Below, piece after piece: positions 23,349 to 32,790 of a stretch of DNA of 64,000 nucleotides. The position numbers and the translations under genes were made by a program. The stretch is from Candidatus Contubernalis alkalaceticus (GTDB lineage: Bacteria > Bacillota > Dethiobacteria > SKNC01). Each line of letters begins with the position of its first letter. Position 1 is the first letter of the stretch. Location of the stretch: the NCBI RefSeq assembly GCF_022558445.1, contig NZ_CP054699.1, positions 1,258,001 through 1,322,000 of the forward strand, given 5' to 3'. The notes below the pieces were generated by a model. It was not told the DNA's origin, made no database searches, and worked only from the letters and a program-made list of their open reading frames with translations.

Positions 23349-23612
23349 ATGCCAACCATTAGACCAAGCTCTGATTTGAGAAATAAGTATAACGAGATTT
23401 CGGAGTTTTGCCACAAGTATTCCGAGCCTGTTTATATTACTAAAAACGGACAGGGAGATTTGGCAGTTATGAGTATAGCTACTTATGAAAGGCTTGTTGG
23501 AAAGTTTGAATTGAATAAGCTGCTGGATGAAGGAATGGAAGCTGTAAAAAGCTGCAGAGTTGTACCTGCAGAGAGTGTATTTGAAAAAATTGAAAATGGA
23601 TTGTCTAAATGA
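23349..23612 (+). CDS. YefM/Phd-family antitoxin
   Basis: 87 residues. ATG at 23349 follows TTGGAGGTG. 'MPTIRPSSDLRNKYNEISEF' and 'EPVYITKNGQGDLAVMSIAT' form the Phd/YefM DNA-binding fold. A helical C-terminal tail 'KLLDEGMEAVKSCRVVPAES' would wrap the toxin. It overlaps the toxin by ATGA. It is a paralogue of the decayed antitoxin at 19158, and unlike that one it is intact. Confidence 0.92.
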   Translation: MPTIRPSSDLRNKYNEISEFCHKYSEPVYITKNGQGDLAVMSIATYERLVGKFELNKLLDEGMEAVKSCRVVPAESVFEKIENGLSK

Positions 23613-23923
23613 AACAATATAAGGTTTTGATGACTGAACCTGCGGTGGACGACTTGCAGGCAATTGTCAAATACATTTCCGATGAACTACTTGAGCCTGT
23701 TATAGCGAAAAAATTGGTAGGCAAAATCAAAGAGGCCGTGATGGGTCTGGAGAAATTACCGACCCGTCACGCTCTGGTAGCAGATGAACGTCTTGCCGCG
23801 CAGGGGATTCGCAAGCTGATTGTGGAAAACTATATCGCGTTTTATGTGATATCTGAAGTAGATGAAATCGTTACGGTTATTCGGATTTTATATGGCCGGC
23901 GGGATTGGGAGCATTGGTTGTAA
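23609..23923 (+). CDS. ParE/RelE-superfamily toxin
   Basis: 104 residues. The family pattern is 'VLMTEPAVDDLQAIVKYISD', 'IKEAVMGLEKLPTRHALV', 'IRKLIVENYIAFYVISEVDE', and a C-terminal 'VTVIRILYGRRDWEHWL'. ParE members poison gyrase and RelE members cut mRNA on the ribosome; the sequence alone does not separate the two here. The ATGA overlap with the antitoxin gives coupled translation. The pair appears functional. Confidence 0.9.
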   Translation: MKQYKVLMTEPAVDDLQAIVKYISDELLEPVIAKKLVGKIKEAVMGLEKLPTRHALVADERLAAQGIRKLIVENYIAFYVISEVDEIVTVIRILYGRRDWEHWL

Positions 23924-24130
23924 CCCCGAGACGCTTGGGGCTACAACCAAGCATCGTTATGTGCCATTTCTGAAATATTCGTAGCTGGCAATATGGTTAA
24001 CTAAGAAGCAGGAAGATATCTACACAGCATTAGGGGTAGAACCGTTCTTGTTCTAAATTCCGGGAATGTAGGATACAAGCAGTGATGTCTTGGGCAAACA
24101 ACAGGTATCACCACCCTTATAAGTCAAGCT

Positions 24131-24176
24131 AAAAAAAAGAAGTCCCCGGAAAGGGAAACCTCCCTCCGGGGACTTC
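24131..24176 (-). terminator. Strong terminator-like hairpin, minus strand
   Basis: GAAGTCCCCGGA (24139-24150) pairs with TCCGGGGACTTC (24165-24176), 12 bp, with a small inner GGGA/TCCC. On the minus strand it is followed by TTTTTTTT. It would back up the flagellin 1 terminator. Confidence 0.75.
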
Positions 24177-24251
24177 CTAATTTTGAATTTTCGCCAATCA
24201 ATTCAGGGCCAGACACCTTCCGGAAATCCCCCAGCATTCATGTTAAAAAAA

Positions 24252-24273
24252 ATAGAATTTAGTTAGAATAATG
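24252..24273 (+). repeat. 22-bp direct repeat, copy 2
   Basis: Exact copy of 19112-19133. Unlike copy 1 it is not followed by an antitoxin gene. Confidence 0.8.
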
Positions 24274-24355
24274 GTATCACTTTAGTGCTGTAAAGTTATG
24301 GGGGACCCCTTTGGGGAGATTCTGGAAGCTTGTCTGGAAGAATCTCCGTCGTTAA

Positions 24356-24393
24356 GAAAGAAAAGAGACCCTGGAAACATTCCAGGGTCTCTT
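24356..24393 (-). terminator. Terminator of flagellin 1
   Basis: A perfect 14-bp stem AAGAGACCCTGGAA/TTCCAGGGTCTCTT with a 3-base loop, followed on the minus strand by TTCTTTC. It starts 10 bases after the flagellin stop. Confidence 0.92.
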
Positions 24394-24403
24394 AAGGAAT
24401 AAA

Positions 24404-27400
24404 CTATCCAAGAAGCTGTAATACAGCTTGGGGAGCCATATTGGCTTGAGCCAGCATAGCTGTAGCAGCCTGCTGCAGGATATTGTTCTTGGTGAAGTCC
24501 ATCATCTCAGCAGCCATATCCAGGTCTCTAATCCGGGATTCAGCAGCCTGCATGTTTTCAGCAGATGTTCCCAGGTTGCTGATGGTGTGTTCTAACCTGT
24601 TCTGGAAAGCACCCATCTTGGATCGCTCAGCAGAAACCTGTTCAATAGCATCGTTGATAACTCGAACGGCTGCAGTAGCATTGTCATGGTTGGAGACATC
24701 CAGAGCATACTCAATCTGGATATCGTCGGTACCGTTAGTTACCGATACGCCTTCGGTCCAGTTGACAACAAATTCTTTACCTTCCACCGTTACTGTCTGT
24801 CCGGCTGTACCAGTCTGGGAAGCTACACCCAGGGCACCGGAACGCATGTCATTTACGTCGATAGCCATGCTCTGTCCTGTATTGGCACCAATCTGCATGG
24901 AGTTTCTAAAACCAGAGCCAGCCAGTGTTTGAAAGGATAGAGTCGGAGCGGTAGCAGTTTCCTGGCCTTCTTTCTGAGTTAAAGTTACTTCAGAGTTAGA
25001 TACATTAACGGTGTATTTTGCGTCCAGGGTTGAATTGCCTTCTATGGCAGTTTTCAGAGCGGAAGCAGCTTCAGCTTCGGTTCCACCACTGGCCAGGGTT
25101 ACTTGTTCTCCGTCGATGGTTACCTTTGAACCTTCTCCCAGAGCGCTCATTTGGAATTTGTATTCTCCAGCCGTTCCTACTCCATTAATGACTTGTGGGT
25201 CACCGAGATTCTCACCAGTTGCTGTACTCTCTGTCAAGGCAATAGAATTCCCGTTGGTGAGTACATCGTAGGCGCCGCCAAGAGCAGCATTAGCGGAGAT
25301 GGCTGCTCCCAAATTGGTAGCTGTAGCTGTAGTGTCTTCGCCAACCTCAAACGTGGAGGCTGTATTACCTTCACCTGCTGCAACAGCCAGGAATATTTCC
25401 CCATCAATGTTAACTCGATCACCGACCGCAAAGTTGGTATCTACATCAAAGCTATATACACCTTCTATAGCAGAAATGTTAACAACAGCGGGGTCTGTTA
25501 GATCCACGCCGGTAGCCTTGGTGGCATCCTCTTCGAGATAGATCGACTTTTCAACGGTAAATGCGTCCACCTGCTCCGATTTGACAGTAACAACGAAGCG
25601 GTCTCCAAGAGTAGCGTCAGCAGCGATGGCTGCAGCCAGGTTTTCGGTTGTTTCATTAATATCCTGACCAACCTGGAACCCACCATTTGCCACAGCAATA
25701 CCATCAGCGTCCTTACCATCAGCGTCTACTGCCGTAAAGGTTTCGCCACCAATCTGGATTGTATCACCAACAGCAAAGTTTGATTCAAGGCTGAACTCAT
25801 ACCGGCCTGTTATTTCTGTTACACCACTGGTGAATGATACTGCAGCAGCTTGGCCTGTTGCGGTTTGTTCCGTCAATCCGATGGAGTCTCCTGACTGCAC
25901 CACAGTATAGGCAGCGTTCAATGCAGCATTTGCTTCAATGGCCGCTTTAATGTTTGCAGCTGTTGTTGCAGCATCAGCACCGACTTCGAATTGCTCTCCT
26001 TCTTTGCCAGCTTCTACACTGGCAACAGCGGTGAACACCTCCCCGTTGATGGTCAGAGTATCGCCAGCTTCAAAGTTGCTCACTACATCAAAGGTATACA
26101 CGCCGTTTTCAGCCGATCTTTGAACGACAGCGGGATCTGTCAGGTCTGTTCCCGCTTCTTGACCGCCCTTCTCAACAAGAGTTATCTTGCTCTCTACAGT
26201 CAACGGGTCTACTTGTGTATCCACTTTTGTTGACGTAAACCGATCGTTCAAAGTATCATTTGCTTGGATTGCATCAAGCAAGTTCTGGGTTGTGGCATTG
26301 ACATCAGAGCCAATGTTAAACTCACCCGCAGCCAAATTAGCATCTGACTCCTTGGCAGTAAAGGTTTCGGTACCGATTGTGATGGTATCCCCTTCAGCAA
26401 AATTGGCTGAGAGAGAGAACTCATAGCTCCCTTGTTTTGCACCAACACCAGCAGTTGCGCCCAAGTCAATCTCCGTACCGGTAGCAGTGGTGGCAACCTC
26501 TGTGAATGTCAAGAGATTATCTGTTCTATCAACAATATAACGATCGGCCAACACTACGTCTAGGGCAGCTTTTAGATTTGTAGCGGTAACATTGACATCG
26601 CCGCCCACCTCAAACTCTCCGTCGGCCGCAGTTGCACCAGATGCTACGGCAGTAAAGGTTTCTCCAGCAATTTCAATCGTTTCCCCAGCTACAAAATTGG
26701 TGCTGAGCAGCATATCATAAATACCTACTTGTTCTGCCACTTGAGTATCAACGACATCACCTCCGGCCAGGTCAGTACCGGTTGCTTCAGTAGCTGCTTC
26801 AGTAAGTTCAATGGTGTTGTTGTTACCCCATTGGTCTGCAATTCTTGCTACTTCAAATCGGCCATCAAAACCATTATTGTCCATGGCTGCAGCTAAATTC
26901 GTTGCAGTTTCAGCAATATTACCACCAACGACAAAGTCACGAGCTGCATCAACAACTGCTCCATCTGCCACGGCGATAAATTCTTGACCAGCCACAGTGA
27001 CCTTATCTCCCACCGAGAAGTTTTCTGTTATCTCGAAGGTGTAGACACCCTGAACTTCTGTTACATTACCTACAGTAGGTGCAGCCAAATCTGTACCTGT
27101 AGCTGCTGATTCTGTTAGCGTGATGGTATCAGCGTAGATCCCGGTGCCAACCGTCGGTGCGTCGAAATGCCCTAACGCTGCGGCACCTGCACCACCGTCT
27201 CCCTGTGCCGCGATAATAGCCAATCGTAAATTGTCTGCAGCTTCGGTTACATCGGTTCCAATCTCAAAGGTAGTAGCCGTATTACCTTCACCAACAGCTA
27301 CTGCGGTAAAATCGTAGCCATTAATCGTTACTGTCTGGCCTACCTCAAAATCTGTTGCGATCTCAAAACGGTATTCACCTTCCAGCGCGCCAACTTGAGT

Positions 27401-28645
27401 ATCATTATCAGTAGTTGTAAACTCTGTTATATCAGCTGCGCTCGTTGCAGTCGCTTGATTCGTAAACACAATTAAGTTGTTATCTGCATAACCGCCACCA
27501 GCAAAACTTGGATCTGAGATAGACAAGTCATATGTTTGACCAGCTCCATCGGCACTCACAAATGTATCGCCACCTGCATCAATGGCAGCGTATAAATTGT
27601 CTCTTGTTTCCTCTATCGTACTACCTATTACGAATTCATTTGCGCCCGCTCCAGCAGTTACCGCAGTAAATGTTGTTCCAAATATGTCTACCGAATCACC
27701 CGCTGTAAAGTTCGAGGTGATCTCAAGAGCAAAGGTGTCATAAGTGTCAATACCATTACCTGTTGCAATTTGACTTCGTTGCGCTTCATATGTTCCTTGA
27801 AGAATACTCTCTTGAACGATATCAAACTCACCAACTGTACCAGCATTAGCAGCCTTTACACTGTTGGTAACCACCTGGAAGTTGCCTGTCTCAACGGTAC
27901 CTGCAACGATACTTGCTTGTGTTTCTACGGGACCGTTAATCACTCCAACAGCAATAGCACCTTGAACACTGTCGTTGTTCTTAGTGATGGTACTAGCAGC
28001 ACCAGTTCCAGCCGTAATGCTCTCTGTTTGCTCATCGAAGTTGTCAATGCGGTCTACGCCAGCAACACCTGCCGTGCTTTCCCGGACTAAATCAATATCA
28101 CTGGCAGCACCAGTCCCCAACGCCCTGCTGGCTGTCTGTATGTTTACATCACTGACTTCACCGACAGCCTCTTGACCCGCGACACCTTTAGTATCTATGC
28201 TGTAGCGGATATTGCCCACCGATCCTGTCCCACCATCCAACAGTTTCATGGTGTTAAACTCTGTAGTGTTCCCAATCCGGTTAATCTCGGAAGTTAACTG
28301 GTTAAGCTCTTTTTGAATCTCCTCCCGGTCAACGCCTACATTTGTATCAGACGCTGCCTGGGTTGCCAGTTCCCGCATCCGCTGTAGGATGTTGTGGGTC
28401 TCGTTCAGCGCACCCTCAGCCGTCTGAATAAGAGAAATTGCATCCTGAGCATTTGCTGAAGCCTGCCTCAAACCCCTAATCTGCCCCCGCATCTTCTCTG
28501 AAATCGCCAGGCCTGCGGCATCATCACCGGCTCTGTTAATTCTCATACCCGATGATAACCGTTCCATTGACTTTGAGCTGTTCGCCTGATTGGCACCCAA
28601 CTGCCTGTGGGCGTTCATGGCACTGATGTTTGTGTTAATCCTCAT
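24404..28645 (-). CDS. fliC: Giant flagellin (1413 aa) with nine ~100-residue repeats
   Basis: N-terminal D0/D1 (~1-170): '[20 protein letters not shown]', '[20 protein letters not shown]', '[20 protein letters not shown]'. C-terminal D1/D0 (~1320-1413) ends '[13 protein letters not shown]'. Both are complete, so it should polymerise. Between them ~1100 residues include nine imperfect units of about 95-120 residues, each built as 'YxFxxxxNFxxGDxxxxxGxxFTAV...FxVGxDxxxTxxNLxxAI...' (from ~residue 305 to ~1230). Ordinary flagellins are 250-550 residues. The leader holds a CsrA-type hairpin, and no own sigma-28 promoter is visible, so it is probably transcribed through the csrA paralogue upstream. 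Confidence 0.95.
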   Translation of the reverse strand: MRINTNISAMNAHRQLGANQANSSKSMERLSSGMRINRAGDDAAGLAISEKMRGQIRGLRQASANAQDAISLIQTAEGALNETHNILQRMRELATQAASDTNVGVDREEIQKELNQLTSEINRIGNTTEFNTMKLLDGGTGSVGNIRYSIDTKGVAGQEAVGEVSDVNIQTASRALGTGAASDIDLVRESTAGVAGVDRIDNFDEQTESITAGTGAASTITKNNDSVQGAIAVGVINGPVETQASIVAGTVETGNFQVVTNSVKAANAGTVGEFDIVQESILQGTYEAQRSQIATGNGIDTYDTFALEITSNFTAGDSVDIFGTTFTAVTAGAGANEFVIGSTIEETRDNLYAAIDAGGDTFVSADGAGQTYDLSISDPSFAGGGYADNNLIVFTNQATATSAADITEFTTTDNDTQVGALEGEYRFEIATDFEVGQTVTINGYDFTAVAVGEGNTATTFEIGTDVTEAADNLRLAIIAAQGDGGAGAAALGHFDAPTVGTGIYADTITLTESAATGTDLAAPTVGNVTEVQGVYTFEITENFSVGDKVTVAGQEFIAVADGAVVDAARDFVVGGNIAETATNLAAAMDNNGFDGRFEVARIADQWGNNNTIELTEAATEATGTDLAGGDVVDTQVAEQVGIYDMLLSTNFVAGETIEIAGETFTAVASGATAADGEFEVGGDVNVTATNLKAALDVVLADRYIVDRTDNLLTFTEVATTATGTEIDLGATAGVGAKQGSYEFSLSANFAEGDTITIGTETFTAKESDANLAAGEFNIGSDVNATTQNLLDAIQANDTLNDRFTSTKVDTQVDPLTVESKITLVEKGGQEAGTDLTDPAVVQRSAENGVYTFDVVSNFEAGDTLTINGEVFTAVASVEAGKEGEQFEVGADAATTAANIKAAIEANAALNAAYTVVQSGDSIGLTEQTATGQAAAVSFTSGVTEITGRYEFSLESNFAVGDTIQIGGETFTAVDADGKDADGIAVANGGFQVGQDINETTENLAAAIAADATLGDRFVVTVKSEQVDAFTVEKSIYLEEDATKATGVDLTDPAVVNISAIEGVYSFDVDTNFAVGDRVNIDGEIFLAVAAGEGNTASTFEVGEDTTATATNLGAAISANAALGGAYDVLTNGNSIALTESTATGENLGDPQVINGVGTAGEYKFQMSALGEGSKVTIDGEQVTLASGGTEAEAASALKTAIEGNSTLDAKYTVNVSNSEVTLTQKEGQETATAPTLSFQTLAGSGFRNSMQIGANTGQSMAIDVNDMRSGALGVASQTGTAGQTVTVEGKEFVVNWTEGVSVTNGTDDIQIEYALDVSNHDNATAAVRVINDAIEQVSAERSKMGAFQNRLEHTISNLGTSAENMQAAESRIRDLDMAAEMMDFTKNNILQQAATAMLAQANMAPQAVLQLLG

Positions 28646-28653
28646 TAATATTA

Positions 28654-28661
28654 CCTCCTTG
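28654..28661 (-). promoter_or_regulatory. Ribosome binding site of flagellin 1 (second GGA site)
   Basis: AAGGAGGT 8 bases before the ATG. It contains GGA and forms a pair with the upstream hairpin at 28675-28698, the arrangement of the two CsrA sites in the Bacillus hag leader. Confidence 0.7.
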
Positions 28662-28674
28662 TATTTTTGATTCT

Positions 28675-28698
28675 GTTGTGAACTTCCATTTTCACAAC
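28675..28698 (-). promoter_or_regulatory. Predicted CsrA-binding hairpin in the flagellin 1 leader
   Basis: On the minus strand a perfect 8-bp stem GTTGTGAA/TTCACAAC closes the loop AATGGAAG, which presents GGA. It lies about 30 bases upstream of the start codon. Confidence 0.72.
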
Positions 28699-28758
28699 TT
28701 ACTTCTATAACAAGCCTGTGGCCATCAGGCTTATTAACAATAATAGGTTACTCCTTTT

Positions 28759-28835
28759 TAAAAAAACAAAAAGACGAGCAATATTATGTTTTAAAGCCGG
28801 CGTCCTACCGGTCTGTAAAATTAAAATTAACTCGT
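28759..28835 (-). promoter_or_regulatory. Leader element A: attenuator-like hairpin with a GGA loop, upstream of flagellin 1
   Basis: Minus strand: outer stem GACGAG/CTCGTC (28835-28830 and 28777-28772), an inner CCGG/CCGG stem with loop TAGGACG, then TTTTTGTTTTTTT. It lies between the csrA paralogue stop (28882) and flagellin 1. It resembles element B at 29083-29155 in outer stem and T tract. It may be a terminator or attenuator whose loop is a CsrA site. Confidence 0.6.
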
Positions 28836-28881
28836 CCCTGAAACCAAAGATATTAAATTATTGGCTTTTTGTTAACTTGAC

Positions 28882-29052
28882 TTAGATAGCCTTACTTTTG
28901 TTGGTTTCGTACACCTCACCTCTAACTATAGGTATATGCCTGGGTGCATCGATTGCCAGTCTTAAATCTCCCTTTTCACTTTTAACCACTTTGACCTTTA
29001 TTGAATCCCCTAACATGATATATTCTCCGGGTTTTCTACCAAGAACCAGCAT
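28882..29052 (-). CDS. csrA2: CsrA paralogue, short form (56 aa)
   Basis: 56 residues, too short for most gene finders. ATG at 29052 follows AAAGGAGGGAT. 'MLVLGRKPGEYIMLGDSIKV' and 'LRLAIDAPRHIPIVRGEVYE' match CsrA. L4, R6 and the Arg of the VHRxEIY motif (here IVRGEVY) are kept, so RNA binding is plausible. It lacks the C-terminal extension of the csrA at 15608 and has Val for the conserved His. It lies 236 bases before flagellin 1 and follows a sigma-28 promoter and leader element B. Confidence 0.88.
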   Translation of the reverse strand: MLVLGRKPGEYIMLGDSIKVKVVKSEKGDLRLAIDAPRHIPIVRGEVYETNKSKAI

Positions 29053-29082
29053 GATCATCCCTCCTTTGAGAAGTTTTCAGTT

Positions 29083-29155
29083 AAAAAACAAAAAGACGAC
29101 TTCATCTCCAATCCCTCCTGCCTCCTGCAGGAAAAGATTGGGTATGCGAATCGTC
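29083..29155 (-). promoter_or_regulatory. Leader element B: long attenuator-like hairpin with a GGA loop, upstream of csrA2
   Basis: Minus strand: nested stems GACGA/TCGTC, TTC/GAA, CAT/ATG, CCAATC/GATTGG and TCCTGC/GCAGGA around the loop AGGAG, followed by TTTTTGTTTTTT and then the csrA2 ribosome site. It has the shape of an intrinsic terminator but lies between a sigma-28 promoter (29205-29231) and the gene it serves, with GGA in the loop. That suggests CsrA-responsive attenuation. Confidence 0.65.
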
Positions 29156-29204
29156 CATGGTTTTAATACCTATTTGATTTTGATATTTTATTCCTTATTT
29201 ATAA

Positions 29205-29231
29205 CTATCGGCAGTTGATATAAAAACTGTA
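29205..29231 (-). promoter_or_regulatory. Sigma-28 promoter of csrA2 (and probably flagellin 1)
   Basis: On the minus strand TACA (29231-29228), 15 bases, GCCGATAG (29212-29205). The -10 element is near-perfect and the -35 has one change. Confidence 0.78.
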
Positions 29232-29289
29232 TACCTGTTTATAATAATTTTTTAGATTTATCTCTTTTTTTTATAACCCTTTGTTTAGA

Positions 29290-29454
29290 TTAATCAGAAG
29301 CTGTTTTTGTATATATTTCGCCTCTTAATACCTTTATATCCTCTGGTGCATTTACTGCTAACCGTATTTCACCTTTATCAGTTTTCACCACTTTAATGGT
29401 GATGGAATTGTTAATTACAATGTACTGCCCTGGTTTTCTACCTATAACCAGCAT
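29290..29454 (-). CDS. csrA3: CsrA paralogue, short form (54 aa)
   Basis: 54 residues; ATG at 29454 follows CAAGGAGGAAAAAA. 'MLVIGRKPGQYIVINNSITI' and 'IRLAVNAPEDIKVLRGEIYT' are CsrA-like, keeping L2, R6 and the C-terminal Arg (VLRGEIY). It is more diverged than csrA2: the usual GE..xIG is GQ..VIN. It lies 63 bases after flagellin 2 with no terminator between, so it is probably co-transcribed with that flagellin. No C-terminal extension is present. Confidence 0.85.
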   Translation of the reverse strand: MLVIGRKPGQYIVINNSITIKVVKTDKGEIRLAVNAPEDIKVLRGEIYTKTASD

Positions 29455-29517
29455 GTTTTTTCCTCCTTGAATTTGGATTAATGTTTCTAAAGCAATTAGT
29501 GGGATCTTTTCTAAATA

Positions 29518-32500
29518 TTATCCAAGAAGTTGTAATACTGTTTGAGGCGCTGCGTTGGCCTGGGCTAACATGGCGGTGGCGGCCTGGTTGAGTATGTTGT
29601 TCTTGGTGAATTCCATCATTTCAGCGGCCATATCTATGTCTCTAATACGGGATTCGGCAGCAGACAGATTTTCCGATGATGCTCCCAGGTTGCTGATGGT
29701 GTGTTCCAACCGGTTTTGAAAAGCCCCCAGCTTAGACCTTTCAGCAGAAACTAGATTAATGGCATCATTGAAAATGGTTATGGCTGCAGATGCTTTTTCA
29801 TAGGTTGAGATATCTAGCGCTGCTTCAGACACTATTTCCGATACCCCGTCACTTACCACATTGCTCTCTGTATACGATGCTGCTGCTGTGCCATCTTGTG
29901 ATAGTATGGTTTCCCCTGCGGCTCCGGTAATAGTGAGGGCCTGTGAACGCATATCACCAATCTTGATGGTAAAACCCTGAGCGTGGCTGGCACCAATCTG
30001 TAAGCCGCAGTCAAATCCGGTGACGGCAGATCCGTCTGCTTCAGTCACAATAGAGCTGCCGGCAAAGCCTGCTTCGGCTGTAATGGTTATTTCTGCCCCA
30101 TTGGCAGTCATGCTGGCAAAGCCGGCCAGGTTAAGGCCGGTAAAAGCATCAGCTGCTTCTTCAGCGGTTTCCAGGGCACTGACGTCGATTAAGTGGTTAG
30201 CACCCAGTGTTTCCATGGCTTCATCAGCATCAGCATATTGTCCGCCGGCACTGTTCCAGAAGCCAACAACCTCTTCTCCCAGGGTCAGGGTGGCTCCTTC
30301 CAGAGGAACGCCGGTGAAGGTCATTGTGCCCCATGCGGAGAGTGCTTCGGGTATGTCAGCATTTAAGGTGAACCTTTCACCGTCCAAAATAGCCCCGGTG
30401 AAATCTCCCTCATACTCAAGCGTTACGGTGTCTTCCCCCAGGGTTCCTTCCATTAAATTTACCATAGATTCTGCATCAGCAGTTTCCAGGTCAGTGGTTA
30501 TGGTAATTGTTTTATCGGTATGGCTGAGGGTTACGTCATCAGTCCCTTGAGAAAAAATAACATCATAACCGTGAAATGCACCTTTTAAAGTAAGGCTTAA
30601 AGATTCACCCGTACCATTAAAGTCAGGAATAGATATGCCTGCCTGACTGCCTATACCGATAAACTGGCCGGTTTTTTCTTCCGCATTTAAAGCGGTGACA
30701 TTGATTTGATTGGAGCTGCCTCCATCTACCTCAACAGTCCAACCGGCTATAGCATCATTTAGGTCTGCAATTGCTGAAGCGGCTGCATCAGCGTCATTTA
30801 AATCTTGAATATCCAGCAGGTGGTCTACTTCTAATGCTGTTTTTGCCGTTTGAGCATCTTCAAACATATCGTTATCACTATCCCAAAAACCAACAGTTAC
30901 GTCACCCACAAGGAGAACCGAGCCCTGATCTGGAACGTCGGAAAAGGTGAGTGTGCCTGAGGCAGTTTGAGCATTTGCTCCATTTTCGGTTCTGTCTGTT
31001 AAGTCATCAGCTGTTAATCCCAATATAGCCGTGGCATCATTGGCGGTGATTACTATTTCTGCTGTTTCATTTGTCTGAAGTGAAGTGATGGTCAATTGGT
31101 CCCCATCACTGCCAATAGTGAAAGCAGCCCCATCGTGGGCTGTGCCATCAAATACTGCATCTATGTCTGCCTGCAGTGCAGTTACGACTGCTTCAATATT
31201 AAAGGGAGTTTCTGTTCCGTCTAATTGATTGAAATTTGTTAATGCTACCGCTTGTCCATTAAAAATAATATCAGTAAGACCGTTGTCCATACCGTGCATA
31301 AAATTATCAGAGGAGGCGTCAGGTGTTAACTTTAAAGTATCAGATGCAGAGTTTCCGGTAATGGTTATCTCTGCAGTCAGACCTTTTTCTTTCGATGTAA
31401 TGGTTAATTTATCTCCGTCATTACCTACTATGAAATCTCCTGAGGTAAACACTGCATCTAAGTCATTTTGTAGGGCTTCCACAAAATCACCAATTTCTAA
31501 AGGGGTTACTGAACCATCTAAGGCGTTTATGTGATCTAATGCTACGGCTTTATCATTCACAATTAGGGCATCTAGAGCGTTGGCGCCTGTGCCTGTCTCA
31601 ATACGATCATCACCCGGTGAGGCGGCCCCGGCTGTCAATCCCAGGTCTTCAGAATCAGCATTGGCGGTAATATTAATTTGTGCGTTAGCTCCTGAGCCTG
31701 CAGTAGTTATTATATAAGTGTCTGCATCATTTCCTTCTACTACAAAGTATCCTTCACCAAAGACTGTATCCAGGTCAGTCTGAAGGGCACTTACAAAATC
31801 ATCAATATCAAATGGATCCACACTACCGTCTAGTGCATTTACTGCGTTAAAAGTAACTGTTTCAGTGTTAATCAAAACAGTGCCAACATCTACGTCAGTT
31901 CCAAATAAGGCACTTATATCTTGAGAAATAAATGATGCTTTTCCGGCTCCATCTGAAAAATTTGTATTAAATAGGCCGTCTATATTATCTAAACCTTCAA
32001 TGACTGCCGGTTCATCTGTATAGTTATTAGAAAAAATGCTGCTGATATCATTACCTGACAGTACTGCCGCTTTCGCATCACTACCCATACTGGTTACAGC
32101 TGCTTCCATATTGTGCATCATCACATTGGCTCCACCGGACAAAACCTCCTGCCCAAACTCCGTAAAATGGAGGGCTGTAGGTTTTCCCCCATCCAACAAT
32201 TTCATAGCATTAAACTCGGTAGTGTTGCCAATGCGATTAACTTCAGCACTGAGCTGGTTAATTTCGTTTTGTATAGCCTGTCGGTCAGTAGTGTCCAGGG
32301 TGCCGTTAGCGGCCTGGACAGCCAGTTCCCTCATCCTTTGCAGGACGGTGTGCACCTCCTGTAAGGCACCTTCGGCGGTCTGAATCATAGAGATGCCATC
32401 CTGGGCATTCCTGGATGCCTGGTTTAATCCTTTAATTTGTGATCTCATTTTTTCTGAGATGGCCAGGCCCGCTGCGTCATCCTTGGCCCGGTTGATGCGG

Positions 32501-32601
32501 TATCCGGAGGATAACCTTTCTAAAGATTTTGCGCTTTGGGACTGGTTCATGGCCAACTGCCTGTGAGCATTCAACGCACTGATATTTGTATTAATACGCA
32601 T
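29518..32601 (-). CDS. fliC2: Giant flagellin (1027 aa) with modular central region
   Basis: Complete N-terminal ('[20 protein letters not shown]', '[20 protein letters not shown]') and C-terminal ('[20 protein letters not shown]', '[16 protein letters not shown]') flagellin domains. The central ~700 residues contain three units of 'NALDGSVxPFxIxDFVxALQxDLDAVF...' (~residues 235-520). Two further modules '[20 protein letters not shown]...GFWDS' (~544-650) and '[20 protein letters not shown]...GFWNS' (~755-860) follow. The latter module also occurs in the hook protein FlgE of this window. It has its own sigma-28 promoter and a GGA hairpin in the leader. Confidence 0.95.
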   Translation of the reverse strand: MRINTNISALNAHRQLAMNQSQSAKSLERLSSGYRINRAKDDAAGLAISEKMRSQIKGLNQASRNAQDGISMIQTAEGALQEVHTVLQRMRELAVQAANGTLDTTDRQAIQNEINQLSAEVNRIGNTTEFNAMKLLDGGKPTALHFTEFGQEVLSGGANVMMHNMEAAVTSMGSDAKAAVLSGNDISSIFSNNYTDEPAVIEGLDNIDGLFNTNFSDGAGKASFISQDISALFGTDVDVGTVLINTETVTFNAVNALDGSVDPFDIDDFVSALQTDLDTVFGEGYFVVEGNDADTYIITTAGSGANAQINITANADSEDLGLTAGAASPGDDRIETGTGANALDALIVNDKAVALDHINALDGSVTPLEIGDFVEALQNDLDAVFTSGDFIVGNDGDKLTITSKEKGLTAEITITGNSASDTLKLTPDASSDNFMHGMDNGLTDIIFNGQAVALTNFNQLDGTETPFNIEAVVTALQADIDAVFDGTAHDGAAFTIGSDGDQLTITSLQTNETAEIVITANDATAILGLTADDLTDRTENGANAQTASGTLTFSDVPDQGSVLLVGDVTVGFWDSDNDMFEDAQTAKTALEVDHLLDIQDLNDADAAASAIADLNDAIAGWTVEVDGGSSNQINVTALNAEEKTGQFIGIGSQAGISIPDFNGTGESLSLTLKGAFHGYDVIFSQGTDDVTLSHTDKTITITTDLETADAESMVNLMEGTLGEDTVTLEYEGDFTGAILDGERFTLNADIPEALSAWGTMTFTGVPLEGATLTLGEEVVGFWNSAGGQYADADEAMETLGANHLIDVSALETAEEAADAFTGLNLAGFASMTANGAEITITAEAGFAGSSIVTEADGSAVTGFDCGLQIGASHAQGFTIKIGDMRSQALTITGAAGETILSQDGTAAASYTESNVVSDGVSEIVSEAALDISTYEKASAAITIFNDAINLVSAERSKLGAFQNRLEHTISNLGASSENLSAAESRIRDIDMAAEMMEFTKNNILNQAATAMLAQANAAPQTVLQLLG

Positions 32602-32626
32602 AAAACATTCCTCCTTGAATTTATCA

Positions 32627-32644
32627 TCCCCAGTCCTTTGGGGA
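32627..32644 (-). promoter_or_regulatory. Predicted CsrA-binding hairpin in the flagellin 2 leader
   Basis: On the minus strand TCCCC-AAAGGACT-GGGGA: a 5-bp stem with GGA in the loop, about 25 bases before the start codon. The ribosome site CAAGGAGGAA provides a second GGA. An 11-bp stem AAAACATCTTC/GAAGATGTTTT lies just upstream (32656-32698). Confidence 0.72.
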
Positions 32645-32711
32645 CGTTATTTGATAAAACATCTTCGCTTTGTTGACATATTAGAGGGAAGATGTTTTGC
32701 CCATATTTACT

Positions 32712-32738
32712 ATATCGACAGGTATGGATAATTCTTTA
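32712..32738 (-). promoter_or_regulatory. Sigma-28 promoter of flagellin 2
   Basis: On the minus strand TAAA (32738-32735), 15 bases, GTCGATAT (32719-32712). Confidence 0.88.
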
Positions 32739-32790
32739 TATTAATAGTATATATATTTTTACAGGTAAGGATAAACAGGAGAGAGCAGAG

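Larger units (their letters stand above)
23924..24355. other. Intergenic stretch with inverted repeats between the TA pair and flagellin 1
   Basis: About 430 bases with no gene. It contains a CCCC...GGGG hairpin right after the toxin stop (23926-23942), the strong 12-bp stem at 24139-24176, the second copy of the 22-bp direct repeat (24252-24273), and a GGAGATTCT...AGAATCTCC inverted repeat (~24317-24349). It looks like a junction of decayed mobile DNA. Confidence 0.6.

Noticed and set aside
24483-28175. Several plus-strand open frames of 60-150 codons inside flagellin 1
   Set aside because: They are opposite-strand shadows of a repetitive, high-codon-bias gene; they have no ribosome sites and no family features.
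28772-28835. GACGCCGGC in the flagellin 1 leader, considered as a c-di-GMP aptamer core
   Set aside because: The rest of the GEMM-I layout (GGCAAA, GNRA stem, CGCAAAGC, closing GGCAGCC) is absent. It is treated as a GGA-loop hairpin instead.
30020-30550. Plus-strand 176-codon open frame inside flagellin 2
   Set aside because: Antisense shadow with Ala/Ser/Val low-complexity content; no start context.
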